From Conyzicola nivalis_A (lineage in GTDB: Bacteria > Actinomycetota > Actinomycetes > Actinomycetales > Microbacteriaceae), in contig NZ_JBEPSJ010000001.1 of assembly GCF_040548875.1 (NCBI RefSeq), positions 248,001-312,000 of the forward strand: DNA of 64,000 nucleotides. Direction: 5' to 3'. This document shows positions 8,660-17,270 of the stretch, one piece after another; the first letter of the stretch is position 1; the number at the start of each line of letters is the position of its first letter. Below the pieces are notes generated by a model that saw only the letters and a program-made list of their open reading frames with translations, made no database searches and was not told the origin of the DNA. The translations under genes were made by a program, and so were the position numbers.

Positions 8660-10099
8660 ATGAAGGATCTTGCGACACTGGGCCACCGCATCCGCCATTT
8701 CCGGGTCGCCGCCGGACTGACGCTCGACCAGCTGGGTGTCGCCGTGAATATCGCGGGCAGTCAGCTGTCGCTCATCGAGAACGGGCGGCGTGAGCCCCGG
8801 CTGAGCCTCATCTCGGCGATCGCCGCGGCCCTCGGCGTGCAGGTGGGCGACCTCCTCGACGACGCCCCGCCGAGCGAGCGGGCCGGGCTGGAGATAGAGC
8901 TCGAGCGGCTCCAGCGCGGCAGCCTGTACGCGTCGCTCGGCCTGCCCGTCGTGAGACCGGGCAAGGGGGTCGCCGACGAGACTCTCACCGCGCTCGTCGG
9001 CCTGCACCGGGAGCTGGCGCGACGTTCGCGCGAGGCCATCGCCACGCCCGAGGAGGCGCGGCGCTCCAACACCGAGCTGCGCCAGCGCATGCGGTCGCTC
9101 GACAACCACCTCGCCGACATCGAGGACCTCGCCGAGGCGGAGGTCGCCGCCGTGGGCCACGTCGGCGGCGCACTGACCCACCGGTCGGTGACTCGGATGG
9201 CCGAGCGTCTCGGCTTCGAGCTGGTGCACGTGGGCGACCTGCCGCATTCCGCTCGCTCGGTCACCGACCTCGACAACGGGCGCATCTACCTGCCGCCCGC
9301 GTCGATTCCCGGCGGGCACGGGCTACGGTCGATGGCGTTGCAGGCCATGGCGCACCGGCTGCTCGGGCACGCGGAGCCGGCGAGCTACGCCGACTTCCTG
9401 CAGCAGCGGCTCGAGATCAACTACTTCGCCGCGGCGTGCCTCATGCCCAGGCGGCAGGCGGTGGCGTTCCTGAGCGAGGCCAAGCGCAACCACGACATCG
9501 CGGTCGAGGACTTCCGCGACGCGTTCGGCACGACGCACGAGAGCGCGGCCCTGCGGTTCACGAACCTCGCGACGGCCTACCTCGACATGGAGGTGCACTT
9601 CCTGCGGGTCGGCGACGATGGCGCGGTGTACAAGGCGTATGAGAACGACGGCCTGCGGCTTCCCGTCGACGTCACCGGCTCGACTGAGGGGCAGTTCGTC
9701 TGCCGGCACTGGAGCGCCAGGGTCGCGTTCCAGCGAACCAACCGCACCACCGAGTTCTACCAGTACACCGACACTCCCGAGGGGACGTTCTTCGACTCGA
9801 CGCAGACCGGCACCACGAGCGCGGGGGAGTTCTCCATCACCGTCGGGGTGCCGTTCGTGCACTCGACCTGGTTCCGCGGGCGGGAGATCACCAACCGGCT
9901 GTCGTCGACCTGCCCCGACGAGGCGTGCTGCCGCCGTCCGGATGCGACGCTGTCGCAGCGCTGGTCGGGACGCGCCTGGTCGAGCGCCAAACTGCACGCG
10001 CACATCCTGTCGCCGCTGCCGTCGGGCACCTTCCCGGGCGTCGACGACCAGGAGCTGTACGAGTTTCTCGACCGGCACAGCGCCGACGCCGGTCGCTGA
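8660..10099 (+). CDS. ramB: XRE-family regulator with IrrE-like and ScfR C-terminal domains (RamB type)
   Basis: The 479-residue protein has an N-terminal helix-turn-helix of the XRE type (about 5-62, LGVAVNIAGSQLSLIENGRREP). A central IrrE-like segment (about 165-280, QAMAHRLLGH) follows, in which the zinc-peptidase HExxH is degenerate (MAHRLLGH). The C-terminal DUF2083-like domain contains the cysteine cluster CPDEACC (about 415). This is the architecture of RamB/ScfR regulators of acetate, glyoxylate-cycle and propionate genes, sensing short-chain acyl-CoAs. Being divergent from pckG supports a carbon-metabolism role. Its last codons and TGA stop fall in a palindromic repeat copy (GGTCGCTGA). 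Confidence 0.85.
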   Translation: MKDLATLGHRIRHFRVAAGLTLDQLGVAVNIAGSQLSLIENGRREPRLSLISAIAAALGVQVGDLLDDAPPSERAGLEIELERLQRGSLYASLGLPVVRPGKGVADETLTALVGLHRELARRSREAIATPEEARRSNTELRQRMRSLDNHLADIEDLAEAEVAAVGHVGGALTHRSVTRMAERLGFELVHVGDLPHSARSVTDLDNGRIYLPPASIPGGHGLRSMALQAMAHRLLGHAEPASYADFLQQRLEINYFAAACLMPRRQAVAFLSEAKRNHDIAVEDFRDAFGTTHESAALRFTNLATAYLDMEVHFLRVGDDGAVYKAYENDGLRLPVDVTGSTEGQFVCRHWSARVAFQRTNRTTEFYQYTDTPEGTFFDSTQTGTTSAGEFSITVGVPFVHSTWFRGREITNRLSSTCPDEACCRRPDATLSQRWSGRAWSSAKLHAHILSPLPSGTFPGVDDQELYEFLDRHSADAGR

Positions 10100-10168
10100 G
10101 GCTGTCGGAGCGTTCTCGGGGTCGGCCCTTCGACAGGCTCAGGGACACCTTCGACAGGCTCAGGGACC
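10091..10168. repeat. Palindromic repeat, copy B, carrying stop codons of both convergent genes
   Basis: A degenerate arm GGTCGCTGAGGCTGTCGGAGCG and two inverted arms (CCTTCGACAGGCTCAGGGAC, twice) form a hairpin between the convergent ramB-like and glycerate kinase genes. The first arm contains the ramB-like TGA (10097-10099) and the last arm contains the kinase TGA (10160-10162). It probably also acts as a bidirectional terminator. Confidence 0.88.
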
Positions 10169-11275
10169 GGTCGGCGCGAAGTGCCTGGCCGCCGCGGCGC
10201 CCGCCTCGCGCAGCCAGGGCGTGGGCTCCGCGATGGCCGCCTCGACCGAGCCCGCGAGCTCGACGAGCGACACGGTCCACACCGGCTCGCCGTTCACCAC
10301 GGCGGTCGTCGTGACCTGGCCGGCGATCACGCCCGGCCGCACCGCCCGCTCCTCGGCTCGTTGCAGCAACTGCCCGACGACTTTTCCGCCGAGCGACTGC
10401 GAATCGAACCTGCCCTCGCCGAGGATGAGCACGTCGGCGCCGTCGACTGCGGCGCCCAGGCCGCTGAGCACGGCGAGGTAGTCGGCTCCGGACTCGAGCG
10501 TCGCTCCCCACACCGCGGAGAGCCCGAATCCGGTGCCTCCCGCCGCGCCGGCTCCCGGCAGCTCCGGGTCGCCGCCCAGCACCAGGGCGAACCGGGCGAG
10601 GGCGGCGTCGAGCGTGGCGACGTCGTGTTCCGTCGCGCCCTTCTGCGGGCCGAAGACCGCGGCGGCCCCGGTCGGGCCGAGCAGGGGAGCGGTGACGTCG
10701 CTGAGCAGGGTGACCCCGCCGGCTGGCGCGGCCATGAGGGCGGAGCGGTCGGCGTGTGCGAGGTGGGCGAGAGCGCCGCCGCCGTCGGGCAGCACCGACC
10801 CCGAGTCATCCGTGAGCCGGAGTCCGAGAGCGGCCAGCGCGCCCGCGCCGCCGTCCGTCGATGCCGAGCCGCCCAGCCCGATGACGAGCGACGTCGCACC
10901 GGCCTCGAGCGCCGCGCGGATCACCTCGCCGAGGCCGCGCGTCGACGCGCCGAGCGGATCGGGGGAGTGCATGAGCGGCAGACCGCTCGACGAGGCCAGT
11001 TCGACCACGGCTGCGCCGCTCGGCAGCTGCAGCCATTCGCCGGGGGTGGGGCGTCCGTCGGGGCCGGTGACGAGCCCCGCCGAGCGGCGCACCGAGCCGG
11101 GAACCGCCGACTCGATCGCGTCGACCGTGCCCTCGCCGCCGTCGGCCTGCGGCACGAGGATGAGGTCGTCGTCGGGGCTGACGGATCTCCACCCGGCCGC
11201 GATCGCGTCGGCGACCTCGCGGGCCGAGAGCGACCCCTTGAACGAATCCGGGGCGATGACAATCGACGGCGACAT
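10160..11275 (-). CDS. Glycerate kinase (GlxK/GarK family)
   Basis: The 371-residue product begins MSPSIVIAPDSFKGSLSA, the family's N-terminal signature. It has PQADGGEGT (about 45), the glycine-rich GLGGSASTDGGAG (about 130) and ILGEGRFDSQSLGGK (about 298), all typical of the bacterial glycerate kinase family. It phosphorylates D-glycerate with ATP, feeding glyoxylate or serine degradation into glycolysis. ATG 11275 is chosen because homology starts there. The final residues T-G-P and stop come from a palindromic repeat. Confidence 0.92.
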   Translation of the reverse strand: MSPSIVIAPDSFKGSLSAREVADAIAAGWRSVSPDDDLILVPQADGGEGTVDAIESAVPGSVRRSAGLVTGPDGRPTPGEWLQLPSGAAVVELASSSGLPLMHSPDPLGASTRGLGEVIRAALEAGATSLVIGLGGSASTDGGAGALAALGLRLTDDSGSVLPDGGGALAHLAHADRSALMAAPAGGVTLLSDVTAPLLGPTGAAAVFGPQKGATEHDVATLDAALARFALVLGGDPELPGAGAAGGTGFGLSAVWGATLESGADYLAVLSGLGAAVDGADVLILGEGRFDSQSLGGKVVGQLLQRAEERAVRPGVIAGQVTTTAVVNGEPVWTVSLVELAGSVEAAIAEPTPWLREAGAAAARHFAPTGP

Positions 11276-11363
11276 GCTCGCCAGCGTATCGGAGGCATCG
11301 CGCATCCGTAGCTCGCCGCCGGATTGGCTGTGCGCCACGCGCCGGGTTGACTAGAATCGCAGC

Positions 11364-11537
11364 ATGAACGTCATCGCCTTCGTCGTGTCCCTTGGTCTTT
11401 TCGTCGGAGGAATCCTGTTGATGGGTTACGCCTTCGAAATCGAGGGGTTTGAATTCGCGGCATTCCTCGCCGGAATCCTCATCACGAGCGCGGGTGTGGC
11501 TCTGCCCATTCACGTGCTGAAGCGCATCGACGGCTAA
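11364..11537 (+). CDS. Small membrane protein, 57 residues
   Basis: An ATG-initiated frame of 57 codons encodes two hydrophobic helices (about 3-22 and 31-50) with a short acidic loop (EIEGFE) and a C-terminal KRIDG, the look of a two-helix inner-membrane protein. It is followed 27 bp later by a second small gene on the same strand, and the pair ends at a strong hairpin. No function is recognised. The AT-richer codon use in its first half differs a little from its neighbours. It is shorter than usual gene-calling cut-offs. Confidence 0.6.
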   Translation: MNVIAFVVSLGLFVGGILLMGYAFEIEGFEFAAFLAGILITSAGVALPIHVLKRIDG

Positions 11538-11564
11538 CGCAACAATCGACCGAGGGAGTCACAC

Positions 11565-11672
11565 ATGGCTGACAAATCGCCCAAGAAGTCCACGCCCAAG
11601 ACGGCTGCCGGCAAGTCGCTGAAGGAAAAGCGCGCCGACAAGAAGGCCAAGGCCGGTTCGAAGGACCGCTAA
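11565..11672 (+). CDS. Very small lysine-rich basic protein, 35 residues
   Basis: GAGGGAG lies 7 bases upstream of the ATG, a strong ribosome site. The 35-residue product is almost a third lysine (MADKSPKKSTPKTAAGKSLK..., ending GSKDR) with no hydrophobic core. Similar short K/A-rich proteins, with the element GKSLKEKRA, are common in actinobacteria and are of unknown role; nucleic-acid binding or disorder are guesses. A perfect-stem hairpin immediately downstream looks like its terminator. Confidence 0.7.
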   Translation: MADKSPKKSTPKTAAGKSLKEKRADKKAKAGSKDR

Positions 11673-11677
11673 CACCC

Positions 11678-11722
11678 GAATGCCCGGAACTCCCCGCTCA
11701 GTGCGAGGGGTTCCGGGCATTC
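11678..11722 (+). terminator. Strong hairpin terminator after the small basic-protein gene
   Basis: GAATGCCCGGAACTCCCC pairs with GGGGTTCCGGGCATTC across an 11-base loop, leaving a two-base bulge. It lies 6 bp past the TAA. There is no T-tract, as is common for actinobacterial terminators. Confidence 0.75.
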
Positions 11723-11736
11723 GCGCGTCCGGGCCC

Positions 11737-11781
11737 GCTGAGACGGTCAGCGCTGAGACGGTCAGCGCTGAGACGGTCAGC
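11737..11781. repeat. Three perfect 15-bp tandem repeats
   Basis: GCTGAGACGGTCAGC is repeated three times head to tail. Each unit is itself a small palindrome (GCTGA...TCAGC). The third unit contains the stop codon of the oxidoreductase read from the other strand. Confidence 0.9.
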
Positions 11782-13177
11782 GCTCGATCACCGTCATCGG
11801 CCGGACGTTCTGATTCAGCCGGAACAGGTTCGCGGGGTCCCACTCGCCCTTGATCGCGGCGAGCCTGTCGTAGTGATCGCCGAACGAGGCGCGCATGAGC
11901 GACGTGCCCTCCTCCTGGAAGCCCGCGAAGTTCAGGTAGCGCGTTCCGTCGGAGTACGGGGCGAGCGCCGTGACCAGTCCGCGCACCCACGCGATGTTCT
12001 TCGCGTCGTCGTGGGCGTCGACCCAGTTCGCCTCCGGGTTCACGAGGAACGCCGCCTTCGAGGTCGTGAACGCCCCGTCGACGGGATGCGCGGCTGCGCC
12101 GCCGACGTGCCACACGTCGACGGTGCTCAGCCGGGAGGCCGGCATCGTCGCGGTCGCCGTGATGAGGTCGATCGCCGTGTCGTTGAGCTCCACGATGTTC
12201 GTCGACTTCCAGTAGTAGCGTCCGCCGTCGGGGTAGTCGGCGTCGAATGCCTTCTGCACCTCGGTGTACGGCATGGTGCCCGACGCGTCGTACAGCGGCT
12301 CGCCGAACTTGCGCAGCGGGCGGAGGAGCCGCTCGCCCTCCTCCGGGTCGCCGACGAACATGCCGGCGAAGGCGATGAACGGCCGACCCGCCGTACCGGG
12401 CGGGAAGCCGGGCGCCCCGTCTTCGACGACCCCCAGCAGCGCGACGAGACTCACGTTGTTCGGGGCCGTCGCGCAGAAGTGCCGGAACGCCCGCAAGCCG
12501 CGGGTCGCGCCGCTGTGGCGCGCGTCGTGGAAGGCGAGCAGGAAGAACACATCGGGACCGACGGCGTGCAGCCGGAAGGTGAAGCGGGTGACGACTCCGA
12601 AGTTTCCGCCGCCGCCGCGCAGCGCCCAGAGCAGGTCGGGGTAGCTGCGCGAGTCGACGTCGAGAACCTCCGAGTCGGCCGTCACGAGCTCCGCGCCGAT
12701 GAGGCTGGCGCAGGTGAGCCCGTAGGCGTTGCGCAGCCAGCCGTAGCCGCCGCCCAGGGCGAGCCCGGCGACCCCGGTACGGGAGAACACCCCGCCGGGA
12801 ACCGCCAGTCCGTGCTGCTGCGTGGCCGCGTCCACCTGCCCCCAGGTGGCGCCCGCACCCACTTGCACGCTGCGGGAGTCGGTGTCGACGGCCACCTCGT
12901 TCAGCGCGGCCAGGTCGAGCACTATGCCGTCGTCGACGGTTCCGTGGCCGGCGACGTTGTGCCCGCCGCCGCGAACCGCCACGGGGACGTCGTTGGCCCG
13001 GGCGAAGCGGATGCCGGCGGTGACGTCCGCAGTCGAGTCACAGCGGAGGACGGCGAGCGGGCGGCGGTCGATGATGCCGTTCCAGACCCGTCGTGCCTCG
13101 TCGTAGGCGGGAGCCCCGGGAAGGATCAGCTCCCCGTCGATCGCGGCTCGTAGTTCTTCGAGTTCTTGATCAAGCAT
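11777..13177 (-). CDS. FAD-linked oxidoreductase of the berberine-bridge (BBE) type
   Basis: The 466-residue product has the FAD-binding type 4 domain with VAVRGGGHNVAGHG (about 66-79), whose histidine is the expected covalent flavin site, and GGGYGWLRNAYGL (about 143). A BBE-type C-terminal element (WDPANLFRLNQN) closes the protein. The second covalent-flavin cysteine of plant BBE enzymes is not visible, so single 8-alpha-histidyl FAD is likely. The family oxidises sugars, alkaloids or polyketides; the substrate here is unknown. ATG 13177 is preceded by GAGG, better than the in-frame GTG at 13192. Confidence 0.88.
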   Translation of the reverse strand: MLDQELEELRAAIDGELILPGAPAYDEARRVWNGIIDRRPLAVLRCDSTADVTAGIRFARANDVPVAVRGGGHNVAGHGTVDDGIVLDLAALNEVAVDTDSRSVQVGAGATWGQVDAATQQHGLAVPGGVFSRTGVAGLALGGGYGWLRNAYGLTCASLIGAELVTADSEVLDVDSRSYPDLLWALRGGGGNFGVVTRFTFRLHAVGPDVFFLLAFHDARHSGATRGLRAFRHFCATAPNNVSLVALLGVVEDGAPGFPPGTAGRPFIAFAGMFVGDPEEGERLLRPLRKFGEPLYDASGTMPYTEVQKAFDADYPDGGRYYWKSTNIVELNDTAIDLITATATMPASRLSTVDVWHVGGAAAHPVDGAFTTSKAAFLVNPEANWVDAHDDAKNIAWVRGLVTALAPYSDGTRYLNFAGFQEEGTSLMRASFGDHYDRLAAIKGEWDPANLFRLNQNVRPMTVIER

Positions 13178-13284
13178 GACGACCTCGTGCACCTCTGGGG
13201 GCGTCGCTGCCCCGCGTCAGTGTCACTGTAAGCACGTCTCATCGGCGTGGACAACCCGTTGTGCCGGCGTGCACGGCGGCGCGA

Positions 13285-14346
13285 CTACGGCAGCAGCGAC
13301 GCCGCGGTGCGCACCATCTCCTGGAGCACATCGGCGGCGTGGTCGCCCCGCGCGAGCGGGCTCGACTGGCCGGCCCACAGCGACATGAGGTCGGTGACCC
13401 CGCGCTCGGCGGCGGTCGGACGAAACTGGCCGGTGAGCCAGTTCTGCACCGGGAAGGGCGCCGGCTCCGCGGCATCCGTGATCCTCGTCGGTATGCCACG
13501 GGCCAGCCGGCCGCTGAGGGCGCGAGTGAGCACCGTGCGGCCGGCGCGGTTGCGCAGCGCATCGCGATACGCCGGCACGGCGGCCGACTCCTCGGTGGCG
13601 AGGAACGCCGAACCGACCTGAGCCGCGTGGGCCCCGAGTGTGAGTGCGGCGGCGAGTCCGCGCCCGTCGGCGATGCCGCCCGCGGCGACGACCGGTACGC
13701 GCACGGCGTCGGCGACCTGCGGCACGAGCGCGAAGGTGCCCACGAGCGACTCTTCGGCCGCACGCAGGAACGACGGCCTGTGCCCGCCCGCCTCCATGCC
13801 GCTGGCGACGACCGCGTCGACGCCGCCGCTCTCGAGAGCGACCGCCTCGTCGACCGTCGTGGCGGCGCCGACGACGACGATGCCCAGCTCGTGCGCGCGA
13901 TCGACGACGTGGGCGGGCGGAACCCCGAAGACGAAGCTGAGAACAGCGGGCCGTGCGTCGAGGGCCGCCTCAATCTGCTCGTCGAACGTCGGGAGGTAGC
14001 GCTCGGGCATCGCCGGCAGCGGCAGGTCGAGCTCGTCGAAGTAGGGGCGCAGCGCCTCGGCGTAGGCGTCGAACTCGTCGGCGGACACCCGCAGCGTGTC
14101 CGAGCCGTCGAGGGGAAGCCAGAGATTGAGGGCGAAAGGCCGGTCGGTGGCCGCCGCCAGCAGCGCCGCGGTCTCCCGGATGCGATCGGCCGGGTAGCCG
14201 TAGAGGCCGAACGAACCGAGACCGCCGGCGTCGCTCACGGCGGCGGCGAGACGCACCGACGACATACCGCCGAAGGGTCCGAGCACCACGGGAACCTCGA
14301 TTCCGAAGAGTCGGGTCGCCGGTGTGGGTGCGAGGGTGTCGGCCAT
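13285..14346 (-). CDS. Nitronate monooxygenase family flavoprotein
   Basis: The 353-residue TIM-barrel protein shows the family signatures GPFGGMSS near the N-terminus, VVASGMEAGGHRPSF (about 188) with the phosphate-contacting GMEAGGH, and VPVVAAGGIADGRG (about 225), which bind FMN. Members oxidise toxic alkyl nitronates such as propionate-3-nitronate, though many homologues have other substrates. It stands alone, facing the same way as the FAD oxidoreductase about 100 bp downstream. Confidence 0.88.
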   Translation of the reverse strand: MADTLAPTPATRLFGIEVPVVLGPFGGMSSVRLAAAVSDAGGLGSFGLYGYPADRIRETAALLAAATDRPFALNLWLPLDGSDTLRVSADEFDAYAEALRPYFDELDLPLPAMPERYLPTFDEQIEAALDARPAVLSFVFGVPPAHVVDRAHELGIVVVGAATTVDEAVALESGGVDAVVASGMEAGGHRPSFLRAAEESLVGTFALVPQVADAVRVPVVAAGGIADGRGLAAALTLGAHAAQVGSAFLATEESAAVPAYRDALRNRAGRTVLTRALSGRLARGIPTRITDAAEPAPFPVQNWLTGQFRPTAAERGVTDLMSLWAGQSSPLARGDHAADVLQEMVRTAASLLP

Positions 14347-14408
14347 GCTGGGATTCTAGCGACGGGGGGCCGAGACGCGGTGGTGAAGGCGCGGTGTTGA
14401 ATGGTGGG

Positions 14409-14861
14409 ATGTCATCGACTCACCACACCCTGCGGCCGAGCACTCCCGCCGACGCCGCGTGGATCGCCGAACTTCGGGCCGAGGTGATGCGCCCCGATCT
14501 GGAGCGACTCGGCCGCTTCGACCCGGTGTGGGTTCGGGAGCGTTTCCTCCGCGCTTTCGCCGTGGAGCACACGCGGGTGATCGAGATCCACGGCGAGGCG
14601 GTCGGCTCGGTGGCGGTGCGCCGCGAGCCGGGGGAGCGCTGGATCGAGCACTTCTACCTCGCGACGCGCCACCAGGGCAGCGGGGTCGGCAGCGCGGTGC
14701 TTCGCTCGCTGTTGGACGAGTCGCCTGACGACCTGCCGTTCCGTCTCAACGTCCTGCAGGGCAGCGCAGCCCGTCGCCTCTACGAGCGCCACGGCTTCGT
14801 CTTCGAACGGGAGGACGAGATCGACGTCTTCCTCGTCAGGCCGTCTGCGCGGCCGGCCTAG
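14409..14861 (+). CDS. GNAT-family N-acetyltransferase
   Basis: The 150-residue product has the GNAT core: the acetyl-CoA loop RHQGSGVGSAV (about 93-103), preceded by a beta strand (WIEHFYLA) and followed by NVLQGSAARRLYERHGF, the usual C-terminal signature. The acceptor is unknown. ATG 14409 directly follows a weak GGTGGG; an upstream extension in the same frame has no ribosome site. Its stop overlaps the end of the convergent methyltransferase gene by four bases. Confidence 0.85.
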   Translation: MSSTHHTLRPSTPADAAWIAELRAEVMRPDLERLGRFDPVWVRERFLRAFAVEHTRVIEIHGEAVGSVAVRREPGERWIEHFYLATRHQGSGVGSAVLRSLLDESPDDLPFRLNVLQGSAARRLYERHGFVFEREDEIDVFLVRPSARPA

Positions 14862-15655
14862 GAGTCGCTCCGCGAGCCGAGGGAGCCGACTACTACCGTG
14901 GCGTCGAGCCGCTTCGAGGCGACGATCCGGGGTTCCAGCCCCGCGTCTCGCATGATGCGGGCTGTGAGGCCCGCCTGCGCACCGCTCGTCTCGACGAGCA
15001 GCACCCCGTGCGACGAGAGCCAGAGCGGTGCCTCCGCGGCGATGCGCCGTTGAACGTCGAGTCCGTCGCCGCCACCGTCGAGCGCCATCCGCGCCTCGAA
15101 CCGACGAGCCTCGACCGGCATGAGCGGGATCGCCTCCGTCGGCACGTACGGCGCATTCGCGACCAGCACGTCGACACCGCCTCGCAGCGTCGCGGGCAGC
15201 GCCTCGAACAGGTCGCCCTCGAACACCGCGTCGGGCGGCAGGTTGCGTCGGGCGCAGCGCACGGCCGCCGGGTCGAGGTCGGCAGCGAACAGGTGCACTC
15301 CGTCGACAGCGGCCGCGATGGCCGCGCCGACCGCGCCGGCGCCGCAGCACAGGTCGACCACGGTGTCCCCCGGACGCACGATCCCGATCGCGGCGCGGGC
15401 GAGCAGCTCGGTGCGGCGCCGTGGCACGAAGACGCCGGGATCGAGCAGAATCCGCGAGCCGAGAAACCCGACCCAGCCGAGCACGTGTTCCAGCGGACGG
15501 CCCGACTCCCGCAGAGCGACGAGTCGTTCCACCTCGGCGGGCGAGTGCGCCTGTCGCGCGATCAGGCGTGCCTCGTCTTCCGCGAAGACGCAGCCGGCGG
15601 CACGCAGCCGGGCGACGAGGTCGCGCGGCCGCACTCTCGGCGATGAGGCGGGCAT
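14858..15655 (-). CDS. PrmC-related protein-(glutamine-N5) methyltransferase-like protein
   Basis: The 265-residue class I SAM methyltransferase has VVDLCCGAGAVG (about 100) for SAM and NAPYVP (about 167) in place of the NPPY motif of N5-glutamine methyltransferases. An N-terminal helical part (about 1-80) resembles the release-factor-binding domain of PrmC. A canonical prmC lies at 55435-56352, so this is a paralogue of a known actinobacterial PrmC-related group. Its target is unknown; another GGQ-type protein or an antibiotic-pathway substrate are possible. NAPY should still hold the planar substrate amide. Confidence 0.8.
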   Translation of the reverse strand: MPASSPRVRPRDLVARLRAAGCVFAEDEARLIARQAHSPAEVERLVALRESGRPLEHVLGWVGFLGSRILLDPGVFVPRRRTELLARAAIGIVRPGDTVVDLCCGAGAVGAAIAAAVDGVHLFAADLDPAAVRCARRNLPPDAVFEGDLFEALPATLRGGVDVLVANAPYVPTEAIPLMPVEARRFEARMALDGGGDGLDVQRRIAAEAPLWLSSHGVLLVETSGAQAGLTARIMRDAGLEPRIVASKRLDATVVVGSLGSRSDS

Positions 15656-15726
15656 AGGGCCTCATCGTATTCCAGCATGTCGCCGCTTCGCGAGGACGCC
15701 GCCCGTGCGCCACTACGATCTAGTAC

Positions 15727-16035
15727 ATGAGCGATTATTCACCGGTTCCGCCGCCCGCCCCCGCCTACCAGAACGCCTACGCCGTTCAAGCGAAGACGAA
15801 CGTCCTCGCCATCATCTCGCTGATCGCCGCCTTCGTGATGCCGGTCGCGGCCATCGTCACGGGTCACATCGCGATGTCGCAGATCCGCCGCACGGGCGAG
15901 CAGGGCGAGGGTCTCGCCAAGGCCGGCCTCATCCTCGGCTACGTGTTCACGTCTCTCGGCGTGCTGTTCGTGATCGCGTACATCCTGTTCTTCGTCGTTC
16001 TGATCGCGACACAGGGCGGCAGCAGCAGCTACTAA
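15727..16035 (+). CDS. DUF4190-type small membrane protein
   Basis: The 102-residue protein has a proline-rich N-terminus (PVPPPAPAYQ), a first helix (about 26-44), GHIAMSQIRRTGEQGEGLAKAG between helices, and a second helix (about 70-94). This layout matches DUF4190, a two-helix membrane domain of unknown function common in actinobacteria. It stands alone. Confidence 0.8.
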   Translation: MSDYSPVPPPAPAYQNAYAVQAKTNVLAIISLIAAFVMPVAAIVTGHIAMSQIRRTGEQGEGLAKAGLILGYVFTSLGVLFVIAYILFFVVLIATQGGSSSY

Positions 16036-16041
16036 CGGTCG

Positions 16042-16455
16042 CTACGAGCGGGGTGCGGATGCGGCCTGGGCCGCGCGCATCCCGCTCGACCCGAGAACGC
16101 GGTCGACGGCGATGCGGATGACCACGCGCTGCGGGTTCGGCTGCGGCTGACGGTAGCGTTCCGCGTAGAGGTTCTCCGCGAGGGTGATCGCGTCTCGTCC
16201 ACGCTCGATCACAGCGGTTCCGACGAAGCTGATCCAGCGCGCGCCGTCGACCTGCCCCACCGTCGCGCGGGAATCTCGCTCCACATTGCGCACCTTCTGG
16301 CTGCCGTCGCGCGTGATGATGCGCACGACCCCGTCGTGCACCGTGAAGCCCACCGCTACCTGATGGATGGTCCCGTCGCGCGCGACGGTGGACAGCATGG
16401 CGAGATGGCGGTCCGCGACGAACTGCAGTGCGTCGGGCGAGAGGTCTGTGGTCAC
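16042..16455 (-). CDS. PPOX-class F420-dependent oxidoreductase
   Basis: The 137-residue split-barrel protein starts at GTG 16455 after TTGGG and shows the PPOX pattern: LSPDALQFVADRHLAMLSTVARDGTIHQVAVGF, then RNVERDSRATVGQVDG and a long C-terminal strand. It is about the size of Rv2074-like F420 enzymes, which reduce substrates such as biliverdin. The substrate here is not known. An in-frame extension to 16527 is rich in R and lacks a ribosome site. Confidence 0.78.
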   Translation of the reverse strand: MTTDLSPDALQFVADRHLAMLSTVARDGTIHQVAVGFTVHDGVVRIITRDGSQKVRNVERDSRATVGQVDGARWISFVGTAVIERGRDAITLAENLYAERYRQPQPNPQRVVIRIAVDRVLGSSGMRAAQAASAPRS

Positions 16456-16559
16456 CAGCCCAATCTTGCCAGTGCGCAAGCCGCTTCGTCGCCGTCGGCC
16501 TGCGGTTCTACACTCGATGAGGCTCACTCAGTCGGTCCGTCGCACACGTGGAGGCTTCT

Positions 16560-17270
16560 ATGCTCGCTCGAATTCTCGGACTCACAACGGTCGGCGCGGC
16601 CGTGATCGTCGCGGTCGGCGGGTGCGCGTTGCTGCCCGACGCCGGCCCGCCCGTGACGCGCGAGCAGCGGGTCGGCGAGGCGTCGGCGGTCATGCTGCGC
16701 ACCTCGGGCGACCTCGTCGTAACCCGGGGAGACGCCGCGAGCCTCACCACCACCGCGAGCGAGCGCGCGTTCGAGGCGTTGACCTTCGAGGTCGTCGACG
16801 GCGTTCTTATGCTCGACAGCGACGGGCCCATGATGCCGGGGCTCGGCCGAGTGCGGTACGAGCTCACCCTGCCGCAGCTGGACTCGATCGGAGTGGAGGG
16901 GTCGGGCGACGTCGAGGCGGACTTCTCCGGCGCTCGCGAGGTCGAGATCGAAATCCGAGGCTCGGGAGACGTCACGGGAGACTCGCTAGAAGCCGACAGC
17001 GTCGTCGTGTCCGTCTCCGGATCGGGCGACGTGCGGCTCAGCGGCGAGACGGCGGAGCAGTCGGTGACCATCCGCGGCTCCGGCGACTACCTGGGGCGCG
17101 GACTGACGAGCGACACTGCCACCATCAGCATCGCGGGCTCCGGCGACGCCGAGGTGCACGCGACCGACACCCTCGACGTGTCGATCGCCGGCAGCGGGTC
17201 GGTGCGGCACACCGGCGGCGCCCGAGTCGACTCCGACGTGGCCGGGTCTGGCGACGTGTCGGAGTTCTAA
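16560..17270 (+). CDS. Lipoprotein with GIN (DUF2807) beta-helix domain
   Basis: GGAGG lies 5 bases before ATG 16560. The 236-residue product has a lipoprotein signal (LTTVGAAVIVAVGGC, cleavage before the Cys at about 23) and then a repetitive beta region. The motif G-S-G-D recurs at least seven times at about 14-20 residue intervals (EGSGDVEA, RGSGDVTG, SGSGDVRL and so on), as in the putative auto-transporter adhesin 'head GIN' domain, a right-handed beta-helix. It should sit on the outer face of the membrane. Function unknown. Confidence 0.82.
   Translation: MLARILGLTTVGAAVIVAVGGCALLPDAGPPVTREQRVGEASAVMLRTSGDLVVTRGDAASLTTTASERAFEALTFEVVDGVLMLDSDGPMMPGLGRVRYELTLPQLDSIGVEGSGDVEADFSGAREVEIEIRGSGDVTGDSLEADSVVVSVSGSGDVRLSGETAEQSVTIRGSGDYLGRGLTSDTATISIAGSGDAEVHATDTLDVSIAGSGSVRHTGGARVDSDVAGSGDVSEF

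Noticed and set aside
13215..13235. Operator palindrome CAGTGTCACTG upstream of the FAD oxidoreductase
   Set aside because: It is short, with a non-pairing centre, and no regulator gene is adjacent; chance is likely.
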